From: Neoscytalidium dimidiatum
Taxonomy: Eukaryota; Ascomycota; Dothideomycetes; Botryosphaeriales; Botryosphaeriaceae
Reading direction: 5' to 3'
NCBI GenBank assembly: GCA_037367355.1
Contig: CM074696.1
Location: 3,286,001 to 3,350,000 of the forward strand
Length of the DNA: 64,000 bases
A program made the position numbers and the translations under genes. Under the pieces are notes generated by a model. The model was not told the origin of the DNA. It worked only from the letters and a program-made list of their open reading frames with translations, and did no database searches. This document shows, piece after piece, positions 20,176 to 30,377 of the stretch; position 1 is the stretch's first letter; every line of letters starts with the position of its first letter.

Positions 20176-21229
20176 ATGCCTTCCCGTCCTCTCACCTGGC
20201 TCATCACGGGAGCATCGTCGGGCTTCGGTCTTTCTCTTTCTCTCCATGCCCTACGCTCTGGGCACAAAGTCTTCGCAACCGTACGTCGTCGTACAGGTGA
20301 GCGCTACGAGCCAGCCGTCAAGGCCATTGAAGATGCAGGCGGCAAGTGCCTGGAACTGGATGTTAGCGACCTCGATGCCATCCCCAAAGTAGCCAAGATC
20401 ATCCTGGAAGATGAGGAAGATAAGATCGATGTTTTGGTGAACAATGCCGCATACTCGTTGCTGGGTGCGGTGGAAGACATAAGGTGGGCTTGAGCCATCC
20501 ACATTTACACTACAACTTGATACGCAAGGCAAAGTAATTGACTGATTTCGATAATCCTCAGCATCGAAGAAGCAAAGCTTCAGATGGAGACCAACTTTTT
20601 CGGGCCCCTACGTCTGATTCAGCTTGTGATCCCGCATATGCGGTCCCGCCAGACAGGCACCATCGTCAACGTCGGCAGCGTGGCGGGTTTGTACGCGCTG
20701 CCCTCATGCGGTCTCTATTCCAGCTCGAAGTTCGCGCTGGAAGGTAAGCGATATCTGCCCCGTGGACATTATCTTCCAGAAAGCCTGACGTCCAGCAGGC
20801 CTATCTGAGTCCCTTCATCAAGAGCTTGCGCCCTTCAAGATCAACGTACTTCTTGTCGAGCCGGGTGCCTTTCGCACCAAGTTCGCCCAGTCCGGCGTCT
20901 ACACCAAGAAGCAGCTCACGGACGCCTATGCGGATGCGGACCATCCAATAGCCAAGACGTATGTCCGCTTCAAGGCCTATAGGGAGGACAAATCGCCGGG
21001 AGACACGGATAAGGGAGCGCGTGTGATGTATGACGTGATCGTTGGCAACACCAGCGGGGAGGAGAACGGAGAAGCGGGAGAGCTGAAGGGTAAAGTGCAC
21101 CGGTTGCTGCTGGGCAAAGATGCCGTGAAGAGGATGGAGGCAAAGATTGCAAGTCTGCAGGGGGATCTGGGTAAGACACGGGATGTATCGTCGACCACTG
21201 ATGCGGATGATGCGCAGTCGTATATCTAG
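20176..21229 (+). CDS. Short-chain dehydrogenase/reductase (classical SDR)
   Basis: NAD(P)(H)-dependent oxidoreductase with a Rossmann fold. Exons 20176-20483, 20562-20743 and 20799-21229; 306 residues. The cofactor motif TGASSGFG lies at residues 11-18, NNAA at 89-92 (NNAG in most members), catalytic Ser at 142 (VGSVAG) and YSSSK at 155-159. After VEPGAFRT the sequence matches the group of fungal SDRs annotated as oxidoreductases acting on unknown alcohols or ketones. Arg at position 38 (TVRRRTGE) suggests NADP preference. The ATG at 20176 is chosen because MPSRPLTWLITGASSG is the usual N-terminal spacing. The C-terminal 50 residues after LLGKDAV are variable. Converges with the F-box gene on the other strand; no pathway neighbours. 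Confidence 0.9.
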
Positions 21230-21535
21230 TTTTTTCGATAGCGGTAAACTCATTATTGCTACGACACAGCGGTCGGCCTGCTACAAGTACTCATACCTGG
21301 TTGTGTTCTTTTTCACAGTCATGATCCTCAGAACGCCTCAACTGGATCTGCCAGCCCATTCTTGTGTACGCACAAGCAAGATCTGCGAAGACTGCCCCTA
21401 CACCCTTTTAGAAGTGTTGATAAAAGTCCTCGGAATGTATCTTCAGCCCCGTTCAATGAAATCTTTCTTATCGTAAACATTGTATCGTGTCGCTGAAGAG
21501 GGTGGGGATAAGTCAGTGTACAGCAGTAAACGCGC
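21230..21535. other. Convergent intergenic spacer
   Basis: 306 bases between the 3' ends of the dehydrogenase and the F-box gene. Nothing recognised. Confidence 0.5.
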
Positions 21536-22771
21536 TTAATCAACACTTCCAGAGTTGTTCCTGTCCAATAAGCGTTGGCTTCTCCTTCTTGCATTCCCCT
21601 CAGACAGCTCATTGCCACTGTGCTTCCGCTTCGAACACTTCGCCTTCCCTTTACTAAGTTCCTTCATCTTTTGCAGGTCTAGATGAACCTTGTACATCCG
21701 CTTCATACGGAGACTTTCTTCCTTCAGAAATTGAGACCAGCTTGAGCAGCACACTTCATTAGAGAGTAGTGAAAGCTCACCGTCTTCGCCTAATGAAATG
21801 AAGCCATAGGATTCCGCTTGGATGACATAGCCATCGAAAGGATTCCCTTCTTCGCAGATCAACATAAGGGGATTATCCCATTCTTTCGGGTCTTCTTCAT
21901 CCTCTTCGCTGGGTAATTCGCCGGAGCTTCTCACCATGATGCCTTGTGCATGGACAACCCAAAAGTCATCAATCTCTGTGTCGGTATACATTGGACGGAA
22001 GTTCGACCATTCCTCCTTCGTGAACCTAAGTTCTCCATGTGGAGCTAATTCGACAAAAGTGCTCCCTGGGATTATTTCGAATGCTGCGAAGTCCCGCTCG
22101 TACTCTTGTCTCTCCTTGGTTGAGAGCATATTCAGCGTACCGGACCACATCCATCGAACTTCTTCTTGCGAGTCAAAATTGCGTGGTAGACCAGGCCAGA
22201 TCCATGCAAAAGCCGCTGCAGAGGGCCATTCAAATGCCCAAATCCTGAACTCCTCGGGCAAGCTATCGTAATGCCGAAAAGACTCAGCCCAGCGCTGGCG
22301 ATGGATTCTTCTAGTTTCCGGAGACTCGCCTAAATCACAAAAGAGGCCCAGATGTGAGATCGTGTGTTCTCTTGTCGCAAGAAACCACGGCTCGTTGACG
22401 ATTTCGTAGTACAGCGAGAGCAGTGCCTTGCGAGCTGGATGAATGACACCAGGCTTCGTCGTCTGTGACTTCATGAGGTCGCGCCAGTACGTCGAGACGC
22501 GCATCTTTATGAGAGAGGTCAGATCAAGGTGACTGATTATGTTGAGCTGAAGCTCTACTGGCAATTCGTTGAGGGAGGCAGAGCCGGATACATATTTCGC
22601 ATTGATAAGCTGCTGTTTAGTAGGATCAAAGCCACGACGGATGGCGGACAGAATGATCTCCTTCGCGTTGTTTGGATTTATGCCAATTCGCTCCTCAATG
22701 TCCTGAGTGGAGAGACCAAGCTGAGCGAGTGTTAGGACCTGAGCCCGAGTTGCTAAGTCGTATGGCGGCAT
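21536..22771 (-). CDS. HTH and F-box protein
   Basis: Single-exon gene, 411 residues. Residues 1-50 (MPPYDLATRAQVLTLAQLG, then STQDIEERIGI, then a third helix ending RRGFDP) look like a homeodomain-like helix-turn-helix of the type seen in transposase N termini and in many fungal proteins of unknown function. Residues 67-105 (LNELPVELQLNIISHLDLT, followed by LIKMRVSTYWRDLM) form an F-box, the Skp1-binding motif of SCF ubiquitin ligases. The rest has acidic EEDEEDPKEWD and a C-terminal basic KGKAKCSKRKH...RRRSQRLL that could be a nuclear signal. The substrate-recognition part matches no repeat class I can see. HTH plus F-box in one protein suggests a DNA-associated F-box protein, but that is inference. 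Confidence 0.8.
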   Translation of the reverse strand: MPPYDLATRAQVLTLAQLGLSTQDIEERIGINPNNAKEIILSAIRRGFDPTKQQLINAKYVSGSASLNELPVELQLNIISHLDLTSLIKMRVSTYWRDLMKSQTTKPGVIHPARKALLSLYYEIVNEPWFLATREHTISHLGLFCDLGESPETRRIHRQRWAESFRHYDSLPEEFRIWAFEWPSAAAFAWIWPGLPRNFDSQEEVRWMWSGTLNMLSTKERQEYERDFAAFEIIPGSTFVELAPHGELRFTKEEWSNFRPMYTDTEIDDFWVVHAQGIMVRSSGELPSEEDEEDPKEWDNPLMLICEEGNPFDGYVIQAESYGFISLGEDGELSLLSNEVCCSSWSQFLKEESLRMKRMYKVHLDLQKMKELSKGKAKCSKRKHSGNELSEGNARRRSQRLLDRNNSGSVD

Positions 22772-23267
22772 GATAAAGCAGAGCTGGTGAATATAATGCT
22801 ATCATCTCAGATACGGCATGCCAAGCTTAGCACGTTCTCCCAAGTCAGGCCGGAGGTGAGGTAGACTCAATTGCCCGCTGAACTAGGGTTGCGAGTTCGC
22901 TGATGGCGGAGGCGAACTTCGAGACAGCAGTAGAATACAGTCGTTTCTCTCGCTGTGGTAGTGATGAAGTGCCAAGCCGCGCTGTCTGGACCTCAAGTTG
23001 TGGCTTCGCAAGGAAAAGGAAGAAAGACTATCCCCGCTGGCGACGAACGTATGTGTGGTGCGAAGATGTTGTGTACGGGTAAAAGTAGCCTGAGTAGGAG
23101 CTGGGATGAGTAACGGGCCGAATTGCGCCGCAGCCGCAGCTCAGGGCACCCGTCGACTCGCAGACGCCCGATCCATCACAGCCACCGGCCACGATCTCAC
23201 TCGCCAGCCTCGACCACCTCAAGCTCTGCCGTCAATTCGAGGAAGCTTCGCCCGCGCCTCCTCCACC
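22772..23267. promoter_or_regulatory. Divergent promoter, F-box gene / MOB gene
   Basis: About 0.5 kb separates two divergently transcribed start codons. An in-frame ATG at 23106 upstream of the MOB start opens a longer reading (54 extra residues, Ala/Arg/Thr-rich) that I regard as leader. No TATA box stands out. Confidence 0.5.
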
Positions 23268-24891
23268 ATGGCTGCCATGTCGCCCTCGAGCTCGCCGCGG
23301 CTCCCCAGTCCGCCGCCAATCGCCGAGGACCAGCTGGGACCCAAGTCGCCCATCGCCGAGGAGCACTCCGAGGAAGCAAAGGTCGACCAAGGCTCTGCGA
23401 GGAGGATACGCCCTGGAACGAAGGCTCAGTACATGGCTGAAGGTCCGCCACTGGCTGACCTGAAAGACGTGAGCTCCCGTGCACAATTATTACCGCCGTC
23501 TAGACAAGCTATCTGACAGATGCCTGTAGATCGAGTCTGCCTTCCAGCTAATGGAATACCTTAAAGCCCTCCACTACTCGGCAACGCACCCCTCCGATTC
23601 CAACATCTCCACCCCGCTCGACCGCGCTGCCGCCATGAAGTTGGCCGAGCCGCCGCCCGGCGTTGAGCGCGCCCTCTGGCTGTACGAGCTGTGCCGCTTC
23701 CTGACCGAGCACGCCAACTCGATCCTCATCGCCCTCTTCGCCGACGATCCGCCTTGCTCCGCCCAGACGTGCCCAGAGATGCGCGCGTCGGAGTGGCAGT
23801 ACCTCTGCGCGGTGCACGACCCGCCCAAATCGTGCTGCGCCATCGACTACTGCTGCCACACGCTCGACTGGGCCGCCAACACGCTGACCTCGCCCAAGAA
23901 CTTCCCCAGCCGCCTCGCCCTCGGCACTGAGGCCAACACTGCCCACCAGCAGATACGCCAGCTCACCAATGTCTTCCGCCGCGTCTACCGCATCTTTGCC
24001 CACGCATGGTTCCAGCACCGGGACATGTTCTGGAAGGTGGAGAATAAAACGGGCTTGTACTCGTTCTTCAAAGTCGTGTGCGACACATATAACCTGATTC
24101 CTAGCGATAATTATACGATTCCGCCTGAGGCTGAAGGTATCGAGACGACGCCTACAGAGCTGGCACAGACGGTGCCGACAATATTGAAGAAGGAGAGTAA
24201 GGGCGAGGGCGAAGCTGGTGATGCAGATGTGGCTGGAAACTCGACGTTGGTCGCAGGTAATACTACGAAGAGGCATAGGCATACGCCGTCAGCGAGCGCA
24301 CACCAGATCAGCGTAATTGAGGAAAAGGAGGAGGAGGAAGGGTCGCCTACGAAGGCTGGTGAGAAAGCCGCGGACAAGGCTGCGGAAGAGGGTCAGCCGG
24401 AGTTGGAGTCTTCTGAGGGGCCATCAGAAGAGTCTGCAAAGGCTAAGGAGGAGTCTTCTGCAGATAAGGCCGAGCATATTGAGGAATCGACGGAGACCGC
24501 TGGAGAAGAGGAAGCCCCGGTGGTCGAGGTTACCGAAGCATCTCCAGAGAAGGAATCAGAAGATCCAATCAAGGAATCTGGGCCAGAGAAGGCGGATCCT
24601 ACGTCAAAAGACGAAGATCCAACTGAGACAAAGGAAGGTAGCGAGGGCGAAGCCAAAGACGGATCTGCGGAGCCTGCATCGCAGGACTCAACAGGAGAGG
24701 ATGCTGAGAAATTCGGAGAGAAGGCAGATGAGAAGTCCGGCAATGAAGACGAAGAAAAGACGGGTGAAAAATCTGAAAACAAGTCGGAGCTTGAGAAGCC
24801 AGCAGACGAGAAATCAGATTCGGAAGTCATGAAACCTGATGAGAGCCCAGCTGCAGACGCGGATGAAGCGGCAAAGACGGTCGCAGATTAA
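23268..24891 (+). CDS. mob3: MOB family protein, phocein/MOB4 type (fungal Mob3)
   Basis: Adaptor of the MOB family; phocein-type members are part of the STRIPAK phosphatase-kinase complex, which in fungi controls fusion and fruiting. Exons 23268-23468 and 23530-24891; 520 residues. The four zinc ligands are visible: Cys143 and Cys148 (PPCSAQTCPEM), His225 and His230 (FAHAWFQHRDMF). The phocein signature FLCAxH-PPK-C-AIDYxxHTLD is recognisable as YLCAVHDPPKSCCAIDYC. The core (residues about 68-265) is followed by a 250-residue Glu/Lys/Ser/Ala-rich tail that is probably disordered and has no counterpart in the short animal protein. Met23268 sits in a good context (CCACCATGGCT); an earlier in-frame ATG at 23106 is possible. 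The first exon is Pro/Ser-rich. Confidence 0.86.
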
Positions 24892-25295
24892 CTTCTTTCT
24901 ATGTAATTTTTTACTTCTGCTGGAAAGTTGGGGTAATAGCAGCATGATATACCCAGCCTAATGGGCTTTGATAAAATAATAGCACGATTCGAGCATCATG
25001 ATATCATCCAAGTTCCTGAGCGCCAGCTAAAAGAGCTCGGGGAGCAACCCTGCGTCGAGAGCTACTTCCCCGAAATGGTTAAGCGCGACGGCTTCCGGAG
25101 ACGTCAAACGCCAAGCCCGCAACGCGGCGGTAGGATAGCTCGTTGCTGCTGCATCACCACCAACAGCCGCCTTCCTTGACATCGACCAACGTCTTCCCTC
25201 CGACCGAACTTCGCAAACCTCGAGAGCGCTATAACGTTTAGCCTTCTCCCCACACTCTTCCCGCTCCAACTGATACTGCGTGATCGACCTCCAAG
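24892..25295. promoter_or_regulatory. Spacer between mob3 and vma9 with vma9 promoter
   Basis: 404 bases. No gene. Just upstream of the ATG is a C- and T-rich leader typical of filamentous ascomycete promoters. Confidence 0.45.
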
Positions 25296-26046
25296 ATGGC
25301 GAACGGGTGAGTGAGCCCGACTGCACCCTCATATGCACAACACGTTCCGCCCTGAAAGCCGTATACGCAACCGTCCTTCGCTGTTCCTTCAAGGAATTGC
25401 TTCGCTGGAAACCACGCGGATTGCTAACATTTATACCCGATGATGCGCGCAGCTGGAGCTTGATCATCGGCCTCGTCTTCATCGTCGCTTTCTCGGCCGT
25501 CTCGTGGTTCGCCAGCCCCAAGGGCGAGAATCAAACGTCAGTACCACCCTCCGATTCGCCCTTTTCCTTCTGATATCTCCTGCGGCCATACAAAGATACG
25601 TTCGGGACGGGGCTAGGAGGCGGAGATAGCGGCAGAGCGAGCAGGCGTACATACTGTACACCCGGAGCCGCAGCTCGCACATGGCTGCGCTGCGGAGTGC
25701 AGCTTCTCCGCGCAAGCCACTCGGCCTCGCATCTCTCCCGCCAGCAAGCTTCCATCCGTGATACAGACGCTGTCCAGCCTAGCGTCCGCCCGTCAAGCGC
25801 ACTCGTCCTTTGAGTGCCCTGCACACATCTCACTATACCCTCTACCCACGTTCTACATGTGCGCCGGGCAATGGAAATGCTGACAAACGAGACAGTGTGT
25901 GGCGCTCCTCGCTCATCCTGTCAGCCTGGTCCTGCTACCTGATGTGGGCCATCACCTTCCTGGCGCAGTGGCATCCGCTCATCAACCCGCGGCGCTCCGA
26001 CCTGCGGCCCGAGGGCGGCGAGGGCGCGCACCGCTTCGCGTTTTAA
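25296..26046 (+). CDS. vma9: V-type ATPase subunit e (Vma9)
   Basis: Small two-helix membrane subunit of the V-ATPase V0 sector, needed for acidifying the vacuole. Exons 25296-25306 (11 nt), 25453-25536 and 25896-26046; 81 residues. The first exon encodes only MANG, and the 146-nt intron 1 is followed by WSLIIGLVFIVAFSAVSWFA (helix 1). Exon 3 gives VWRSSLILSAWSCYLMWAITF (helix 2) and the family end LAQWHPLINPRRSDLR. Length and both helices agree with fungal Vma9. The second intron is 359 nt, long for this genome; its borders (GTCAGT...ACAG) are set by the conserved NQT-VWRSS junction. Converges with arv1. Confidence 0.9.
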
Positions 26047-26499
26047 GCCTGCCCACAGTTTTTGCTGCATAAAGGTAGTGGAGGGGAGTCATGGCGGGCT
26101 GATCTGGGGTTGAGAAATGCCCCAGATGGGGGGATAGAAGGGCTGTGTGGGGTGGTAGTTGGGAGGGGCTCAGCCATGGGCTTGGGCACGAGACCCGTTT
26201 GCCGGGTGCTGAAGGGCGGGATTATCTCATCGAGGCGTTTCTGGGTTTTCTGGGGTGTTCGTCTGTAAATCATGCTCGTGTACAAATCTCACGCTACACA
26301 CAAATTACCGCGCACATATGTGGATTGACAACAATCGCTTGACTCAAGTCTCGTTCTTTGTAAATGGATTTCTCGAATGATTCAATAGCTTTAGACAATG
26401 AAGCCCTCAATGTGTGCCAAATAAGGACAGAAAAGACAATCTGGGTATAATTCCATCCATCACACAACCTCCCCCATCCCCTTGACCTCATCACATCCA
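26047..26499. other. Convergent intergenic spacer (vma9/arv1)
   Basis: 453 bases. 3' flanks of both genes; the arv1 stop lies at 26500-26502. Nothing else recognised. Confidence 0.5.
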
Positions 26500-27772
26500 T
26501 CACCCACCTCTAACACCCCACCCCCAGACCCCTCCCCCACCGGTCCCACTGCCTCCCAGGCCTCTCAATCCCACGCTCGCCAGCACCACCTCCCCGACCA
26601 CGGCCCTCACCGCGGCGCCCACGCCCACCAGCACGCCCGCCCGCAGGTACCCGCAGTCCATGAGGATCTCCAGCGCGGCGACGTTATTGACGATGACGGC
26701 CCACGAGACGGCGGAGGCGGATGACGGCAGGTCGTAGTCCCAGATGATGAGCAGCAGGGGGAAGAGCTTGGTGCAGGAGGAGACGAGGAGGGCGGTGCTG
26801 AGGGGCGTGGGGTGGGGGTAGTGCGGGAGGAGGGGGATGGTGTTCGCGTTGGCGTTCGCGTTTGCGATCGTGGTCGTGTTCGTGGAGGAGGGTGGGGTGG
26901 AGGTTGGTGGAGTGAGGGAGGGTGTGGTTGTTGTGGGGGCTGCGGTGAGGTTGGTTGTTGAGAGGGAGGCTGTCGGGGTTGTAGTACCCGAGGCGGAGGG
27001 CGTGAGGGTCGTGGTGGGAGGGTGGGCAGTGATGGAGGTAGGGTTGCTGCTGGGGGAATGTGCGCGTAGCCGGTTGGCGAGGAAGGAAGGGAGGCGTACG
27101 CGAGGTGGGTGCGAGCAGAGCAGGCGGATGGGGAGGTGGAAGGCGAGGGTCTGCGCGGTGCAGAGGCCCAGGAAGAAGATGTATTGGAGGACAAGCGGTT
27201 GGGTGGAGAGAAGAGAGGGAGGCTCTATGGCGTTTCCTAGGCTGGGGGAAGACGGATCGGCGGAGAAAGGCTGGGGGGCGGCTTTTTCGATGCGCGCCCA
27301 GGTTAGGTAGACGTCGAAGAGAAGGAGGAGAATGCCGAGGCGGATAATGGAGGGCTGTGGACGTGTGAGGTTAGTCTACGTGGTTCAGGCCCCGATGATG
27401 ATCCTAGAGCTATGTGGGAGCGCCATGAGACTCACGTCGAAGCGATCATCTTCCCGTCCGAGGCGATTGAAGAGCAAATGCCGGTAAACCTGTGCATGGC
27501 CCCAATTAGCTGCACCGCCCAGATGTACTGATGCCCTTCATTGTTTCAATCGGGAGATTGCTCTTGCATACCTGGGGTTTGATCAAGACCAGGTCGATAA
27601 ATAACACCACGAAGTCGTGCTCGACATATTTATCCCCGAACCGCTTGCATCGCGGGCATTGGGTCAACCGGACGCCCTTCCCCAGCGAGCGATCGTCTGC
27701 CTTGCTATATGTCGTGTAGAGTGTCCGAAGCGGGTATCTGCACTCGATACATATCGGCATATTGACGAACAT
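26500..27772 (-). CDS. arv1: Arv1 sterol/lipid homeostasis protein
   Basis: ER membrane protein linked to sterol and GPI-anchor handling. Exons 27772-27572, 27489-27436 and 27354-26500; 369 residues. The N-terminal Arv1 homology domain is clear: zinc-ribbon cysteines Cys8, Cys11, Cys39 and Cys42 (ICIECRYPLRTLY and TQCPRCKRFGDKYVEHD), then VVLFIDLVLIKPQVYRHLLFN. The last exon has hydrophobic segments (RLGILLLLFDVYL, LVLQYIFFLGLCTAQTLAF, then LFPLLLIIWDYDLP). An inserted low-complexity Thr/Ser/Pro/Asn region with ANANANAN lies between the second and third membrane parts. The C terminus is Gly-rich. Translation could begin at Met1 (27772) or Met5 (27760). A strong hairpin sits three bases before Met1. 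Confidence 0.88.
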
Positions 27773-28650
27773 AGAAGCCTCTGCGCGAACGCGCGCAGAG
27801 GCTGGAGTATTTCCTAGTGGTTGTTTGCGACGTGGAGAATGGATGCGCAGCAGCGGTGCGGATTTCGCAGATTATTTTGAGGGAACGGGATTCGTGTCCT
27901 TTTTTATGAGGTGGCTGACGGAGTGGCCGTATTCAGTGGAGGCCTTCAAGGAGCGTTTCTGTGTCGGCGCTGGAGTTGTTAGACCGTAGTTGTGATGGCA
28001 GCGGCGGCGGTCAAGTCAAGTCGCGATCCGGGGTTGAGGGCCGGTCCGAGTTGCCTACCCGGCGAACGTGGATCCTCTTCCTGATTGAGAAGGTGGGCGA
28101 TGATCAGCTCTCGGGCCACACGACGGATATCAAAGTTGACGTGGCTGTGATCATCGCCCAGTTTCTGGATCTCGCATCCTACTTCACCGAACAAAAACAA
28201 CGCCATATGTGTTCGCGAGCTTGCAAATATTTGATGATCATTGGAGTATCACGTCATGCAGATCAGATATACACGAGTTAGCTGTTCGAAGATCTTGCCG
28301 TTACAGATATTTGGTTTCTGCCATCTATGGTATTTTGAACTAAGCAATCCAATCCCAAACCTCCACCAAGAAAACCACCAAACTGCAAAAGAGGAAATAG
28401 TGAAACATAGTCATCCAAATTGAACTTGTGAGAGCGTAGTACACAACGGAAAAGGCATCCTGAACAAATCGCTTCCGAAAATATCATTCCAGTAATGATT
28501 TCGGAGAGATAAGGGTAACTTCTCCTTTAAACCCATTCCTCGGTAGGGATTTTGGCTCAAGTGAGCGTTGACATCATTGCGGCGACGAGCTTCGGGTTGG
28601 GTGGCCTCGAACGAGACCTCACTGTTTCCGCCGATCCATCAACCCCGTTC
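27773..28650. other. Spacer between arv1 and the Arg/Ser-rich protein gene
   Basis: 878 bases: the arv1 promoter and leader with the hairpin described above, and the 3' flank of the next gene. Small open frames (for example 27979-28206 on minus) have no resemblance to known proteins. Confidence 0.5.
27776..27803. promoter_or_regulatory. Perfect 12-bp inverted repeat in the arv1 leader
   Basis: Left arm 27776-27787 (AGCCTCTGCGCG), loop AACG, right arm 27792-27803, fully complementary. In the arv1 mRNA (minus strand) it would form a GC-rich 12-bp stem with a 4-nt loop that ends three bases before the AUG at 27772. I infer possible hindrance of scanning or start choice. Confidence 0.85.
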
Positions 28651-30377
28651 TTAATGAGAGGATCGGACCAGGGCTAACCTACCCTTTCGATCCTTGTCAA
28701 CGCGGATCACGTTCCGCTCGCGCGGCCGTTCTTCGATGATTTCGTACTCCGTTTCGCGGTACTCGACAGGTGCAAGGCGAAGCTCATCAGCTCGACGTTC
28801 AAGCTGAAGCGCTCTCCGCTCGTTCTCCAGTCTCCGAATCTCCTCTTTGATCTCGCGATCGCTCCGGCGCTCCGGTACCACAACCGTCAAAGGCCCACCA
28901 ATATGGTTAGACTCTTCGATGCGTTCCTCAATGATCTCGCGCCTGGGCGGCGAAACACTTCGTACAGACCGGGCATCGTGCACGGAACGCACATCGTGAA
29001 CAGACCGTACTTCATGCACTGATCTCGGAGGAGGTGGCGGATCGTAGTGAGAGGGGTGATGCGAGTGGTGAGTGTGGTGAGAGTGATGAGATGAAGGAGG
29101 CGGAGGAGGAGGGGCAACGATAACTGGCTCTGGAGCCATCGGCGGTGGCGGTGGCGGCGGGGGCACTTCGATTATCGTTGCTGGTGCTGGCGGCTGCGGT
29201 GGAGGTGGAGGAGCGGGAACATCGATCACTTTCTCCTCCTCGTACCGATACGTCGTACGTTCTAGCAGTCCAGGTCAGCCCCCGATAAATAAGAAAAATA
29301 TCAAGTGTACTCACTGCTTTCTTCAGCTTTGTACGTCTCGCTGATCTTAATGACTTCATCAATTTGAGGCTTTTCAAGCGCACGCTTAACAATAATAAAG
29401 TCCTCCTACCACGTGGTCAGTGCCATCAGCAAGAAACCAGGAGACCAAAGCCTTACCTCTTCTTCGAATGGATAGCCAAGTTGTACGATTGCACTCTTGT
29501 GCACAAGACGCTTCGGCATTCTCGTTTTGCCCTTCTTGCCAGGAAGGGGGGGTGGTGAAACCTCCCTGATCTCTTCGAAGCTGGAAGAACTCGAGCTGGA
29601 GCTCTTGCTGGAAGCTGCTCTGAACCTGCTCTCGCTGCGCTCGCTACGGTCGCTGCGGCGGGATCGGCGAGCTCGGCTCTTCTCTCTGCGAATCTCAACC
29701 TCTCTGTAGTCCTCGCGGTAGTCGGGTTCAGCATCCCTGTACTTGATCTCTTCGAAGTCGTCCTCTCTGTAGCGGTCCCGAGGAGGAGAACGGCGACGGC
29801 GCGATGGCGATCTGCGGCGGATCGGAAGAGGGATGTCGACGTTGGTTGGAGGTCGCCATTCCTCTCTTTCTCGCTCCTCATACCGGCGAAGAGGGCGGCG
29901 ATCAAAGGTGTCGAGTGAAGACTGTCTACGGAGCATGCCCGGTCGAGCTGGACGGCGAGCGGGAGGGCTCAGGTCTCTCTCCACAACTGTTCTGCGGCGG
30001 TAAGGTGCCAGAGCGCGACTGGCAACTTCTGCGGGGGTCGGCTCTTCACGGTCGAGGAAGTCAGGTCGACGACCAGGTCGACGGTCGATGATATCATCCT
30101 CGTAGAAACGCTCGCGCTCGTCGGGGCGGCTACGAGAGCTTCTTATATCGATGCGCTCCTCGACAGTAACGTCGGGACGAGACCTGGGGGGAGGCGGAGG
30201 GTAATCCTCTCGCTGTTCACGTTCCAGATAACGGAACGTCTCACGGTCGTCATAGGGCGGGCGACGGCTCATGCGCTCGAATTTCTCGCGATCCCATCGT
30301 TCAGGACGGCGAGGCGGAGGCTCATAGTCATCAAACCGGTCCAGGGCGCCCGTAGAAGAGCGATAACCAAAGGCCAT
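28651..30377 (-). CDS. Arg/Ser-, Pro- and His-rich protein, possibly DUF8035-type
   Basis: Exons 30377-29457, 29405-29315 and 29261-28651; 540 residues. The first half is dominated by Arg, Asp, Glu, Pro and Ser, with RS/SR stretches (KSRARRSRRSDRSERSESR) and a Ser run (SKSSSSSSSS). A short ordered segment spans the first intron (KRLVHKSAIVQLGYPFEEE, then DFIIVKRALEKPQIDEVIK). It recalls a domain of uncharacterised fungal proteins that I tentatively remember as DUF8035. The second half has Pro-rich tracts, a His-rich block (HHSHHTHHSHHPSHY), and RSVHDV-type repeats, then a coiled-coil (REIKEEIRRLENERRALQLE). The composition suggests RNA- or chromatin-associated disorder. Function unknown. Confidence 0.75.

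Noticed and set aside
23106..23267. Start of the MOB protein at ATG 23106
   Set aside because: The 54 extra residues are not protein-like and 23268 has a much better start context; kept only as an alternative.
24317..24832. Arg/Lys-rich frame and Ser/Phe-rich reverse frame over the MOB tail
   Set aside because: Shadows of the low-complexity acidic tail in other frames; the MOB frame continues directly from the conserved core.
26837..27310. Val/Gly-rich plus-strand frames opposite arv1
   Set aside because: Antisense of a Thr/Pro/Asn-rich Arv1 segment; arv1 has conserved motifs and consistent splice sites.
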